DNA of 64,000 nucleotides from an uncultured Flavobacteriaceae bacterium (GCA_905181835.1 CAJIZF010000001.1:523501-587500); one strand, 5' to 3'; shown: positions 30,282-39,947, counted from the first letter of the stretch. Notes: generated by a model not told the origin, from the sequence alone. Numbers and translations: made by a program.

Positions 30282-32154
30282 TTAAATTTCTAAAAGAGAT
30301 GATAATTCAAACCATCGTTCTGTTTTGTTATTTAAGCTCTCTATAATATTTTGAAGTTGGATGGATTGTTTTTGTATCTCATCTGCTTCCCAGTTTTCTG
30401 TCGTAAATTTATTTTCTAAAGCCTTTTTTTCTCGCTCCAAGCTTGCTATCTCCCGCTCAATACGCTGATATTCTTTTTGCTCTTGATAGCTTAATTTAGC
30501 TTTGTCACCTTGTTTTTTCCATTTACTTTTATTGGAGTCACGCTCCGAACTTACTTTTTTGCTCTGCGGAGGTTTGCTATCTTCATAAATCCTAAAATCT
30601 GAGTAATTTCCTGGAAAATCTTCCACCAAACTATCTCCTCTAAAAATAAATAAATGATCTACAATTTTATCCATAAAATAACGATCGTGTGAGACTACGA
30701 TTAAACAACCAGGAAAATCAAGTAAAAAATTTTCGAGGACATTTAAAGTAACGATATCTAAATCATTTGTGGGCTCATCTAGTATTAAAAAATTTGGATT
30801 TTTAATTAAAACAGTACATAAATAAAGCCTTTTTCGTTCACCACCACTCAACTTATCAACAAAATCATATTGTTTTTTTCTATCGAATAAAAATCGCTCT
30901 AAAAGTTGTTGTGCAGAAATTTGTCGACCTTTTTTTAGTGGTATAAAATCCCCAAATTCTCGAACTACATCAATTACTTTTTGGCCCTCTTTTATATGGA
31001 TTCCTTTTTGGGTGTAATAACCAAATTTTACGGTATCTCCAATGACTACTTTACCTTTATCTGGAGCTATATTTCCGGTAATCATATTTAAAAAAGTCGA
31101 TTTTCCAGTCCCGTTTTTACCAATGATTCCAATTCGCTCTCCTTTTAAGAAATTATATTCGAATTGATCCAGTATTTTTTTTTCATCAAAGGACTTAGAT
31201 ATAGCATGTAATTCTACTACTTTGGTGCCTAACCTTTCCATATTGAGCTCTAATTGTACTTCGTGATCATTTCTTCTTTGATGAGCCCTACTTTTTATGT
31301 CCTGAAAATCATCAATTCTAGATTTACTTTTGGTAGTACGTGCTTTGGGCTGTCTTCGCATCCATTCAAGTTCTTGTTTAAATAGTTGTTTAGCTTTTTT
31401 GGTTTCGGAAGTAAAATTTTCGATTCGCGCTTTTCTTTTTTCAAGATAATAAGAGTAATTTCCCTTATAACTGAACAATTCTCCGTCTTCTAATTCAATA
31501 ATTTCGTTGCAAACACGCTCCAAGAAAAAGCGATCGTGTGTAACCATAAAAAGTGTAATATTACTCTTTGCAAAAAATTCCTCTAACCATTCAATCATTT
31601 CCAAATCTAAATGATTGGTGGGTTCATCTAGAATTAAAAGTTGAGGTTGCCCGAGTATCGCATTGGCTAGTGCCAAACGTTTTTTTTGGCCACCACTCAT
31701 GGTCTCCACTCTCTGATTTAAATCATTCAGTTTTAATTTGGATAAAATTTGTTTATAGACGGTCTCAAAATCCCACGCCTGGTTAGCCTCCATTCAAATC
31801 AAATGCTTTCTGATAGCCTATACTATCCTCTGGATTTTTTAGCGCTTCTTCATACGCTGTAATAATTTTAATAATATGATTGTCTGAGGTTTGGATAATT
31901 TCTTCAATAGTTGCATTTGGATCTAAAATTGGTTCTTGAGATAAAAATGATATTTTCAAGTTTTTTCTAGAAATAACTTGACCCGAATCTGAGGGCTCGT
32001 CACCTGATAGGATATTTAAAATTGATGTTTTTCCTGTTCCGTTTTTCGCTACAAAACCAATTTTTTGTCCTTCATTAATTCCAAAAGAAAGATTATTAAA
32101 TAAGGAACGTTCTCCAAAGGACTTTGATATGTTTTCTACAGATAGGTAATTCAC
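30282..32154 (-). CDS. ABC-F ATPase, Uup-like (frame broken once)
   Basis: A soluble ABC-F protein with two ATPase domains and no membrane part, acting on ribosomes by family knowledge. The first frame (32154-31783) holds Walker A AKNGTGKTS and ends DLNGG; the second resumes with EANQAWDFETVYKQIL. Removing one A from the AA at about 31791-31795 joins them as DLMEANQAWDFE. The rest shows signature SGGQKKRLA, Walker B LLILDEPTNHLD, the linker with RRQPKARTTK, the second Walker A GKNGTGKST, SGGERKRLYL and a C-terminal coiled coil (YQRIEREIASLEREKKALE) typical of Uup. Restored length is about 624 residues. Confidence 0.9.
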
Positions 32155-32301
32155 TATTTTTTTTTACAAATTAAGATTAAAAAGACCAAAAAAAAGAAAT
32201 TTTTTTAAAGATTGTTATTTAGATATCAATATTGAATAATTTAGGGCGAAACTTTTAGTGGAATAAAATTAAAAAATATGCGTTTCTCCATTAAGGAATT
32301 T

Positions 32302-32309
32302 TATATTTG
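32302..32309 (+). promoter_or_regulatory. -7 element of the UDP-sugar dehydrogenase operon
   Basis: TATATTTG matches TAnnTTTG. It overlaps the TTG at 32307 that opens the longest frame, so the real start is more likely the TTG at 32328, just before [15 protein letters not shown]. Confidence 0.5.
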
Positions 32310-32327
32310 TGTATTAAATTTTCAGTT

Positions 32328-33613
32328 TTGAAAAAAAAATCAACCATTGCGATTATCGGTTTAGGCTATGTAGGGTTGCCTTTGGCAGTTGCCTTTGCCT
32401 CTAAATATCAAGTAATTGGTTTTGATATCAATACTAAAAGAGTAGCGCAATTACAAAAAGGAAATGATACGACGTTAGAAGTTTCAAGTAAAGAATTAAC
32501 TAATGCCTTAGACGACTCTTCTGTTCAAGGTTTGATCATTACGGGGGAAGTTTCTGATATAAACAAAGCCGATGTATACATTATTACAGTTCCAACTCCA
32601 ATAAATGAGAAACATCAGCCTTTACTTATCCCTCTTCAAAAAGCATGTGAAACTGTTGGAAGTGTTCTGAAAAAGAACGATGTTATAATTATAGAATCTA
32701 CTGTTTATCCTGGGGTGACAGAAGAAGTTTGCGTTCCAATTTTAGAACAGTTTTCGAGTCTTGTTTTTAACAAAGATTTCTTTGTAGGGTATTCTCCGGA
32801 ACGAATTAATCCCGGTGATAAAAAACATACTATAACCAAAATACTCAAAGTTACTTCGGGTTCCACTCCAGAGGCAGCAAAATTTATTGATAAACTTTAT
32901 GCCTCAATTATTACAGCAGGAACTCATTTAGCACCTTCTATTAAAGTTGCTGAGGCTGCCAAGGTAATTGAAAATTCACAGCGAGACATCAATATAGCTT
33001 TTGTTAACGAACTTTCTAAAATTTTTAGATTATTAGATATTGATACACAAGAGGTTTTAACAGCTGCAGCCACAAAATGGAATTTTTTAAAGTTTAGTCC
33101 TGGCTTGGTTGGAGGTCATTGCATAGGGGTTGATCCTTATTATTTAGCGCAAAAAGCAAAAGATGTTGGATATATTCCTGAAATCATCTTGGCTGGTCGA
33201 AAAATGAATGACAGTATGGGAAGTTATGTAGCTCATGAAACCGTTAAATTAATGATAGATAAAGAGATTGCAATTAAAGGATCTAATGCTTTGGTATTGG
33301 GATTACTTTTAAAGAAAATTGTCCAGATATTAGAAATTCAAGAACAATTGATATTATTAGAGAATTTGAAACCTATAAAGTTAATATAGATGTTTATGAT
33401 CCTTGGGCTAATAAAGATGAAGTGAAACAAGAGTATGAGTTAGACTTAATAACCAATCCTTCTTTACTAAAAGTAAATTATGACGCTATAGTCCTAGCAG
33501 TTTCTCATAATGAGTTTTTATCATTGGATCTAGAAAAGTTAATTTCAGCAACAGGAGTTATTTTTGATGTAAAGTCATTGTATCCAAAAAGTAATACCGA
33601 TAGTAGATTATGA
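32328..33613 (+). CDS. UDP-sugar 6-dehydrogenase, TviB/WbpO-like (frame broken once)
   Basis: A nucleotide-sugar dehydrogenase that oxidises the C6 hydroxyl of a UDP-HexNAc to the uronate. The Rossmann start [14 protein letters not shown], the substrate loop [22 protein letters not shown] and the catalytic-cysteine motif [12 protein letters not shown] (about residue 257) are intact. The frame breaks at about 33301: adding one A after GGG gives [15 protein letters not shown], and the C-terminal domain continues to 33613. Restored length is about 428 residues. I use TTG 32328 as the start. It overlaps the epimerase gene by four bases; the pair matches the TviB-TviC/WbpO-WbpP order that makes UDP-GalNAcA. 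Confidence 0.9.
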
Positions 33614-34593
33614 TGTTTCGAAATGCTTATCATACAGAAAATCTCTCTAAATATTCCTTTTTAGTTACTGGAGGTGCAGGATTTATAGGCTCTAACATTG
33701 TAGAATATTTATTAAAATACAAGGCAAAAAAAGTTCGAGTTTTAGACAATTTAGCCAATGGTTATTATAAAAATATAAAAGAATTTGAAAATCATGCTGC
33801 CTTTGAGTTTCTGGAAGGAGATATAAGAGATTTAGCCACTTGTAAAAAAGCGATGCTAGAGATCGATTATGTTTCTCATCAGGCTGCACTGGGTTCAGTA
33901 CCTCGCTCCATAGACAATCCAATTTTATCTAATGAGGTCAATGTATCTGGTTTTTTGAACATGTTAGTTGCTCAAAATGAGAGTGAGTCTGTAAAAAGAA
34001 TGGTCTATGCTGCTTCGAGTTCTACTTATGGAGATCATAAAGTGTTACCTAAAGTTGAAGGAACTATTGGAAATCCTCTTTCGCCCTACGCTGTTAGCAA
34101 ATTAGTGAACGAATTATACGCTCAAGTATTCAATAAAACCTATGGAACTCCAATCATTGGTTTGCGATACTTTAATGTTTTTGGCCCTAAACAAAGTCCG
34201 AATGGTTCTTATGCTGCGGTTATTCCACTTTTTATGGAGTCTTTAAAGCAGAATGTTTCTCCAATAATTCACGGAGATGGTGAACAAACTCGAGATTTTA
34301 CCTTTGTGGAAAACGCGGTACAGGCAAATATTCGCTCTTTCTTTGCCCCAAATAATGCAATTAATGAAGTTTATAATGTAGCTTGCGGAAATCGAATCAG
34401 TTTAAATACACTTTGGAGTCATTTAAAATCAATCGCTGGTATTAATTTGTCTGCTAACTATGGACCTTCAAGAAAAGGCGATGTTAAAGACTCGTTAGCA
34501 GATATTTCTAAGGCAAAACGACTACTTAATTATAATCCTGAGTTCGCTGTTAAAGAAGGAATTGAGTTAACTTGGGAAAAATTCAAGCGTTAA
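33610..34593 (+). CDS. NAD-dependent epimerase, TviC/WbpP-like
   Basis: A 327-residue extended SDR, probably a UDP-HexNAc(A) 4-epimerase. Visible are the N-terminal TGGAGFIGSNIVEYL, the LDNLANG loop, EGDIRD, ASSSTYGD with the catalytic Ser/Thr region, and YAVSK with the Tyr and Lys (about residues 160-164). RYFNVFGPKQSPNGSYAAVIP and GDGEQTRDFTFVENAV are WbpP/TviC-type signatures. Translationally coupled to the dehydrogenase by a four-base overlap. Together they likely supply an acidic amino-sugar for a surface polysaccharide; the rest of such a cluster is not here. Confidence 0.92.
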   Translation: MMFRNAYHTENLSKYSFLVTGGAGFIGSNIVEYLLKYKAKKVRVLDNLANGYYKNIKEFENHAAFEFLEGDIRDLATCKKAMLEIDYVSHQAALGSVPRSIDNPILSNEVNVSGFLNMLVAQNESESVKRMVYAASSSTYGDHKVLPKVEGTIGNPLSPYAVSKLVNELYAQVFNKTYGTPIIGLRYFNVFGPKQSPNGSYAAVIPLFMESLKQNVSPIIHGDGEQTRDFTFVENAVQANIRSFFAPNNAINEVYNVACGNRISLNTLWSHLKSIAGINLSANYGPSRKGDVKDSLADISKAKRLLNYNPEFAVKEGIELTWEKFKR

Positions 34594-34641
34594 TGAAAGC
34601 TTCGTGGAATTAAAATAATTTGATTGATGGCTTTTGCAAAA

Positions 34642-35832
34642 TTACTTTTTATTTAAAAAATTAAATATAAAAATATAACGTATACCTAAGGCTGTTAGTA
34701 GGGGTAACAACACTACCGGATAAGATTGAACTCCAGTAATCCAGTGAATACACATTAATAGAAGCATTAATATTTGAAACATGATGTATTTTTTAACCCA
34801 ATATTTTGGATTTCGCTTTGTAATTTCTATTACAAAAAATAAGGATAAAGGAACGGCCCACAACAGATTGTAGTTGTTTTGAGTGGCAAAGTGATCAGTT
34901 GCAAACCATAATAATATCAGAAATACTCCTATAATTCCTGTTAAAGCATATAAACCACTATCCATCCATCGACTTCTTGAGTTATTCTGATAATCTTTAA
35001 AAGTAACTCCTAAAATTATAAATGCTAAAAGTGAAATTATAAAAAATGGACTCATAAGTAAGGTTTCCGATTTTTCTTTGGCCAATTTTTTATTGAGAAT
35101 TGAGGTTTTTTTTACCAAATCTGTAGCTCCCAAACCTCTTTTGATTTGACTTTTTTCTAAAGCTTTAAAAATATATTCAGGTAAAAATTGATGCTCCCAA
35201 CTGCTAGCATTTCGATCTACCACTGCACCAATGGCTAGGTCCATTCCAAAACTACCCCAACTATTCCAATGAACATTTTTCTGTATTAATTGTCTGAAAG
35301 TATGGGGATTATACACAAAGGTTTTGTCGAACACTAATTTGTTTTTTAAAACATCTACTAAGACATCGCGTATTCTCGTAGCGCAATTTTCAAACAAGAA
35401 ATCATAGATATAATTTCTATTTTCAGGCAAATAATTATTTTGAAGAAAATCAAAAACTTCTTGTTTTTCTTTAATAGTTAAATTTAAAACTTGTTCCTTT
35501 ATCCATCTATCTTGATCTGAGTAATGCTGGTAGAACAAACTGAAATCAGTTCGATCTAATTGATACATTAGTTGCCCTTTTATAAATTTTAAATAAAAAT
35601 TAGGGGTGTCAAAATTATAAACTCCATAATTATATACCACATCAATGTTTTGAATGGTATCTGATATTCGGAATGCACTGTGGCCAAAACTATCGTTTAA
35701 ATTAGTCCCCGGACCCATCGTAAGGACACTTATAGCTGCTGATTCAGATAGTGTGATTTTTTGTGCCTTTACAGTAGATACAAGTAGTATATGAACTAAT
35801 ATAAGGCTTAAACAGAGTAATTTCTTTTTCAT
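34642..35832 (-). CDS. DUF4105 membrane protein (Lnb-type periplasmic domain)
   Basis: A 396-residue envelope protein. A signal peptide ends near TVKAQ (about residue 24). The periplasmic DUF4105 domain follows, with conserved His in DSFGHSAFRI and Cys in FLFENCATRIRD, a His/Cys pair resembling NlpC/P60-like acyl-transfer enzymes. About five membrane helices make up residues 255-396. DUF4105 has been renamed after Lnb, a lipoprotein N-acyltransferase; I take that from memory and am not certain it covers all members. A role in lipoprotein maturation is therefore possible but unproven here. Confidence 0.85.
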   Translation of the reverse strand: MKKKLLCLSLILVHILLVSTVKAQKITLSESAAISVLTMGPGTNLNDSFGHSAFRISDTIQNIDVVYNYGVYNFDTPNFYLKFIKGQLMYQLDRTDFSLFYQHYSDQDRWIKEQVLNLTIKEKQEVFDFLQNNYLPENRNYIYDFLFENCATRIRDVLVDVLKNKLVFDKTFVYNPHTFRQLIQKNVHWNSWGSFGMDLAIGAVVDRNASSWEHQFLPEYIFKALEKSQIKRGLGATDLVKKTSILNKKLAKEKSETLLMSPFFIISLLAFIILGVTFKDYQNNSRSRWMDSGLYALTGIIGVFLILLWFATDHFATQNNYNLLWAVPLSLFFVIEITKRNPKYWVKKYIMFQILMLLLMCIHWITGVQSYPVVLLPLLTALGIRYIFIFNFLNKK

Positions 35833-35879
35833 TTTAATTGTTTTAGAAATTCTTCATAGCTGATTGTGAGTTCATTCGA

Positions 35880-36947
35880 TTACCTAAATAAACTCCAGTC
35901 TAAAGTAATGGAAAAAATATTTGAATACAGCGCTGCACTTTGATCTCCTAAATCAGTTAATGCATAATCAACTTGTATCCCTTTATATTTAAAACCAATA
36001 CCGATGTTAGGTTGAAACCCTAATGAGTTATTTCCATCTAATTGAGTGATGCTTTGAAAATTTCCAACTCCTGCTCTTACAAATACTAAATCTATATAAC
36101 CAAATTCTAATCCAACGGCAGGGGTAAAACTGGCAAAGGAATTAGAAACTAAATCATTGGTTTCAGCAAAACGAAAATTAAAGTCTATTTCAGTTAATAA
36201 AACGTAATCATAATGAAATATAAACTTTCTAGATACTCCAAGGTTTAATTTTGGAATGGTTATTTCCATAGTATCAGGCAATTCTTGATTTTGACCATTG
36301 ACTGCTCCTTGAATTTCACTAAATTTTTCTTCATCAATAGCCCAAGCGTTGAAGGTTGTAGTAATATCTCTGATCATTGCGCCAAACTTCCAATCATTTT
36401 TATTAAATTGGATACCTAAATCCAGACCAAAACCCCATGAAGAAGCAAAATCTCCGATAATTCTTCTAATTACTTTAGCATTTACGCCAATATTCAAACC
36501 GTCTAAGGGTAATGCTCTTGCATATGAAAAGGTAATCCCATAATCAGCTGTAGAAAATAAACTAATTCGACTGTAGTCTATATTGCCCTGATCGTCTATT
36601 AATTGTGTGGTGTTTAAAATATCATCAACTCCAAAACGAATCAAAGAAATTGCAACAGCACTGCGATCATCCAAAGGCATTGCAAAAGCTCCATAATCAT
36701 AATTAGCAATATTCGCAAAGTAGGATGCATGCATAATAGACAGCTGATTGTCTTCTATAGCTAATAAACCTGCAGGATTCCAATATCCAGAATTGACATT
36801 GGCAGAAGAAGCAGTAGTAGCATTAGCCATACCAAAAGATGCTGCATCGACTCCTATATTCATGAATTCGTTAGAATATTTTCTAACAGATTGTGAATTA
36901 GTAATTGTACAAATAAATAGAAAGCCAATAAATATTTTCTTCTTCAA
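35880..36947 (-). CDS. PorV/PorQ-family outer-membrane beta-barrel
   Basis: A 355-residue FadL-like outer-membrane protein of the PorV/PorQ family. A signal peptide ends at TNSQS (about residue 20). The family signature follows: GVDAASFGMANATTA and NVNSGYWNPAGLL, then alternating amphipathic strands and a terminal strand ending TLDWSLFR. PorV-type proteins act in type IX secretion as shuttle components, and this window has two T9SS cargo genes; however, paralogues without secretion roles are common. Separated from the DUF4105 gene by 47 bases in the same direction. Confidence 0.82.
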   Translation of the reverse strand: MKKKIFIGFLFICTITNSQSVRKYSNEFMNIGVDAASFGMANATTASSANVNSGYWNPAGLLAIEDNQLSIMHASYFANIANYDYGAFAMPLDDRSAVAISLIRFGVDDILNTTQLIDDQGNIDYSRISLFSTADYGITFSYARALPLDGLNIGVNAKVIRRIIGDFASSWGFGLDLGIQFNKNDWKFGAMIRDITTTFNAWAIDEEKFSEIQGAVNGQNQELPDTMEITIPKLNLGVSRKFIFHYDYVLLTEIDFNFRFAETNDLVSNSFASFTPAVGLEFGYIDLVFVRAGVGNFQSITQLDGNNSLGFQPNIGIGFKYKGIQVDYALTDLGDQSAALYSNIFSITLDWSLFR

Positions 36948-37012
36948 GCTTAATAATTTAGGTAAATATCTTACTATTTTGTTAGATTATAAACTATTAT
37001 ATTCGATACATA

Positions 37013-37044
37013 TTGTAATAGACGAAAATACTTTTCTATTTTTA
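37013..37044 (+). promoter_or_regulatory. pssA: Probable promoter of pssA
   Basis: TTG at 37013-37015, a 21-base spacer and TATTTTTA at 37037-37044. The -7 box has A in place of the final G of TAnnTTTG. The pssA start lies 20 bases downstream. Confidence 0.5.
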
Positions 37045-37063
37045 CAAAATAAAATGACAAATA

Positions 37064-37807
37064 ATGAAAAAACATATTCCAAATTTAATTACCGCTTTAA
37101 ATTTATTATGTGGTTGTTTAGCGATATTATTTGTAGTTAGTGGTGATTTAATTGTTTCTTCATTTTTAGTGATTGCTGCGATGTTTTTTGATTTCTTTGA
37201 TGGTTTGGTTGCGAGATTGCTACATGTACAAAGTAAGTTAGGAGTTCAGCTAGATTCCTTGGCAGATATGGTAAGTTTTGGAGTGGTTCCTGGAATGGTA
37301 ATGTTTCAGTTATTGAATAAATCCCTATCGCCACAAGAGCTTGGAACTGGATTTGAAACTACGGAAATTTTGAAAGGCTTTGAATTTGGGATGAGCTTTG
37401 TACCCTTTGTAGGAATGATAATTGTTTTAGCTTCTGCTTATCGTCTTGCAAAATTCAATATCGATATCCGGCAAACTGAAAATTTCATCGGTTTGCCAAC
37501 ACCTGCTAACACCCTACTAATTATTAGTTTGCCGTTAATATTTCAGTACCAATATTCACCTTTAATTGAGCACGTTATATTTAATCATTGGTTTTTAATA
37601 ACACTCACGATTGTAAGTTCCTTTTTATTAAACGCTGAAATAAAATTATTTTCTTTAAAGTTTAAAACTTGGGATTTTAATTCAAATCAAGCTCGATATA
37701 TATTTTTAGCTCTTAGTTTATTTGCAATTATTATATTGAAGTTTATTGCCATTCCACTAATCATCGTTTTATATATATTAGGATCTCTTTTAATAAAAGA
37801 TAAGTAA
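37064..37807 (+). CDS. pssA: CDP-diacylglycerol-serine O-phosphatidyltransferase
   Basis: The membrane enzyme that makes phosphatidylserine, the precursor of phosphatidylethanolamine. The 247 residues show the CDP-alcohol phosphotransferase motif DG-x2-AR-x8-G-x3-D-x3-D (FDGLVARLLHVQSKLGVQLD, then SLAD, about residues 46-69). IPNLITALNLLCGCLAI at the N terminus and five or six further hydrophobic segments match the PssA class of this family. The frame starts at ATG 37064. It ends seven bases before the convergent cyclotransferase gene. The promoter is visible. Confidence 0.95.
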   Translation: MKKHIPNLITALNLLCGCLAILFVVSGDLIVSSFLVIAAMFFDFFDGLVARLLHVQSKLGVQLDSLADMVSFGVVPGMVMFQLLNKSLSPQELGTGFETTEILKGFEFGMSFVPFVGMIIVLASAYRLAKFNIDIRQTENFIGLPTPANTLLIISLPLIFQYQYSPLIEHVIFNHWFLITLTIVSSFLLNAEIKLFSLKFKTWDFNSNQARYIFLALSLFAIIILKFIAIPLIIVLYILGSLLIKDK

Positions 37808-37813
37808 ATAAAA

Positions 37814-38869
37814 CTATTTTTCGAAAATTTTAATTTTAAACAATTTGTTCCAATTTTTACCAGTTACATAAAGCGTGTTCTCTTCTCCATTATAAGCAAT
37901 ACCGTTTAATACCTCATCTTTAGGATTGCTTACCGATACTTTGTTTTTTAGAGATGTAAGATCTATTACTCCTTCAACTGCTCCATTTTTTGGATCTACA
38001 ATTGCTATGGCATCCCTCAAATAGATATTTGCATAAATTTTACCATTAACCCATTCCAATTCGTTTACTGATTTTATTCTGCTCGAATTGGTATAAATTT
38101 CTATGAAACCTTCTTCATTTAGAGTATTGGCATTTAATCTCCATATTCTTTGGGTACCATCGCTTTTGTAAATAGATTCTCCATCTTGACAGAGCCCCCA
38201 ACCTTCACTACTTCTACCATATACAAAAGATCCTGTTTTACGTAATGTATTTAAATCATATATAAAGCCTGTTTTTTCTCTCCAAGTTAATTGATAAATT
38301 TTTTCATTAAGGATGGTTAGCCCTTCTCCAAAATAAGCGTCGTCTAATGAAATCTTTGTATAAATCTCTCCTGTTTTATAATTGGTTTTTCTTAGTGAAG
38401 AGTTTTTATATTGTCCAGTGCTCTCATACAAAGTATCATTTTTAAACTCTAAACCTTGGGTATATGCATTGGTGTCATGAGGATATTCCTCTAAAATACG
38501 GTAAGTATACAATTTTGGTGTTATAGAGGACAAGACTGTTATTTTTTTTGAAACTTCATAAACAGTGGTTCCTGAATATATTTTTATTTCTAATGACCGA
38601 TTTCCTAATTTTTCATTTTTAAGATGAATAGTCAAATCAGAATTCGTATTTGAGGAAGTTATTCTTCTTGAATCAAAGAAATATTCAAGAGAGTCAATGG
38701 TTGTACTTTTTTTATTTACAATTGAAACCTTAAAATTATCAGCTGGAGTATATGTTTTTTGTATGTTTTTGATAGTTATATCAAATAATTCTGAACCGGT
38801 TGCTTTTTTACTATCACAACTCATGGTTAAAAAAAATAATGTACTCAAAACTAGGCTAAATAATCTCAT
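37814..38869 (-). CDS. Glutaminyl-peptide cyclotransferase, lipoprotein
   Basis: A 351-residue exported lipoprotein; the lipobox is FLTMSCDSK (Cys near residue 18). The N-terminal ~110 residues form an Ig-like module. The C-terminal ~240 residues are a plant/bacterial-type glutaminyl cyclotransferase beta-propeller: EYPHDTNAYTQGLEF, STGQYKNSSLRK, GEGLTILNEKIYQLTW, WGLCQDGES, NELEWVNGKIYANI and VLNGIAYNGEENTLYVTGKNW. It would convert N-terminal Gln to pyroglutamate on exported proteins, some of which (T9SS cargo) start with Gln after signal cleavage. That link is inference. Confidence 0.93.
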   Translation of the reverse strand: MRLFSLVLSTLFFLTMSCDSKKATGSELFDITIKNIQKTYTPADNFKVSIVNKKSTTIDSLEYFFDSRRITSSNTNSDLTIHLKNEKLGNRSLEIKIYSGTTVYEVSKKITVLSSITPKLYTYRILEEYPHDTNAYTQGLEFKNDTLYESTGQYKNSSLRKTNYKTGEIYTKISLDDAYFGEGLTILNEKIYQLTWREKTGFIYDLNTLRKTGSFVYGRSSEGWGLCQDGESIYKSDGTQRIWRLNANTLNEEGFIEIYTNSSRIKSVNELEWVNGKIYANIYLRDAIAIVDPKNGAVEGVIDLTSLKNKVSVSNPKDEVLNGIAYNGEENTLYVTGKNWNKLFKIKIFEK

Positions 38870-38945
38870 AATTTTTTTAAATTTTTATGCAAGATATTTA
38901 TTATTCACCAACTATAATAATTCTTTAATAATTTATAGTAAAAGA

Positions 38946-38975
38946 TTGTGAAAATTGGAAAATGCAGTATCTTTA
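38946..38975 (+). promoter_or_regulatory. ffs: Promoter of the SRP RNA gene
   Basis: TTG at 38946-38948, a 19-base spacer and TATCTTTA at 38968-38975. The match to the Bacteroidota consensus is good and it lies just before the RNA. Confidence 0.7.
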
Positions 38976-38979
38976 CATC

Positions 38980-39073
38980 GGCAAGTCCTACACAACTAGC
39001 TCCTGTCGAATCCCCCAGGGTGGGAACACAGCAAGGGTAGATGGTTGTAGCAGTGTGATGTAGGTAGCTTGCC
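38980..39073 (+). ncRNA. ffs: Signal recognition particle RNA (4.5S-type)
   Basis: A roughly 94-base small SRP RNA. The ends GGCAAG and CTTGCC pair, and the arms CCTACAC...GTGTGATGTAGG and ACAAC...GTTGT continue the long hairpin. The centre carries the conserved SRP core: GGGTGGGAACACAGCAAGGG with the flanking TAGATG, equivalent to the GGAAGCAGCCAAGGCAGATG region of E. coli 4.5S RNA. A T-run directly follows the closing stem and would terminate transcription. No Alu domain is present, as expected for this phylum. Ends are estimated from pairing. Confidence 0.93.
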
Positions 39074-39124
39074 ATTTTTTATGTCTTAAATTTAGATATA
39101 TGTTAATCAAAACTTTCAATTATT

Positions 39125-39132
39125 TATCTTTG
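39125..39132 (+). promoter_or_regulatory. -7 element very close to the SDR start
   Basis: TATCTTTG is an exact TAnnTTTG match, ending only five bases before the ATG at 39138. If used, the transcript would be nearly leaderless. Confidence 0.5.
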
Positions 39133-39137
39133 TCTAG

Positions 39138-39947
39138 ATGTTAAAAGTTGTATTAGTTACTGGTGGTTCTTCTGGAATTGGAAAATCAATAAGCGAATTT
39201 CTTTCTGAAAAGGGATTTAAAGTCTATGGAACAAGCAGAAATCCAGAAAAACATCAAGAAAAAATATCTTTTCCTCTATTAAATATGGAGGTTACCAATC
39301 CAAGTTCAATTAATGAAGTTATCACTAAAATCATTGATGAAGAAGGTCGATTAGACATTGTAATAAACAATGCTGGTGTTGGAATTACAGGGCCCATAGA
39401 GGAAACTCCAGCATCAGAGATAAAAAAAGCATTTGATATTAACTTACACGGACCCATCAATGTGATAAAATCTGTTTTGCCGCAAATGCGAAAGCAAAAA
39501 AGTGGTTTGATTATCAATATTACATCTATAGCCGGCTATATGGGACTACCTTACAGAGGAATATATTCAGCTACTAAAGCTGCTCTTGAAATAACAGCAG
39601 AAGCTTTTCGAATAGAAATCAAACAGTTTGGAATAGAAATGACCAACATAGCACCTGGTGATTTTGCGACTAAAATCGCTGATGGTAGATATCATGCTCC
39701 AGTTATAAGTGAATCTCCTTATAAGAAAGATTATAGCAACACGCTCGAAATTATGAATTCACATGTAAGTAGTGGTAAGGATCCAAAAGATCTCGCTCAA
39801 GTTATTTATCAGATTATCAAATCTAAAAACCTTCGTGTTCGTTATAAAGAGGGAAGTTTATTGCAAAAATTTTCAATAGTTTTAAAACGCATTTTACCCA
39901 GTAGATGGTATGAAAAAATGCTGATGAATCATTATAAATTAAAATAA
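39138..39947 (+). CDS. SDR-family oxidoreductase
   Basis: A 269-residue short-chain dehydrogenase. TGGSSGIGKSIS (about 8-19) binds the cofactor; YGTSRNPEK after beta-2, with Arg, suggests NADP preference. NNAGVG lies near residue 76, Ser in NITSIAGY near 133 and YSATK near 146-150. The C-terminal segment with RILPSRWYEKMLMNHYK is typical of a flavobacterial SDR subgroup. The substrate is unknown. The gene starts right after a promoter-like box. Confidence 0.92.
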   Translation: MLKVVLVTGGSSGIGKSISEFLSEKGFKVYGTSRNPEKHQEKISFPLLNMEVTNPSSINEVITKIIDEEGRLDIVINNAGVGITGPIEETPASEIKKAFDINLHGPINVIKSVLPQMRKQKSGLIINITSIAGYMGLPYRGIYSATKAALEITAEAFRIEIKQFGIEMTNIAPGDFATKIADGRYHAPVISESPYKKDYSNTLEIMNSHVSSGKDPKDLAQVIYQIIKSKNLRVRYKEGSLLQKFSIVLKRILPSRWYEKMLMNHYKLK

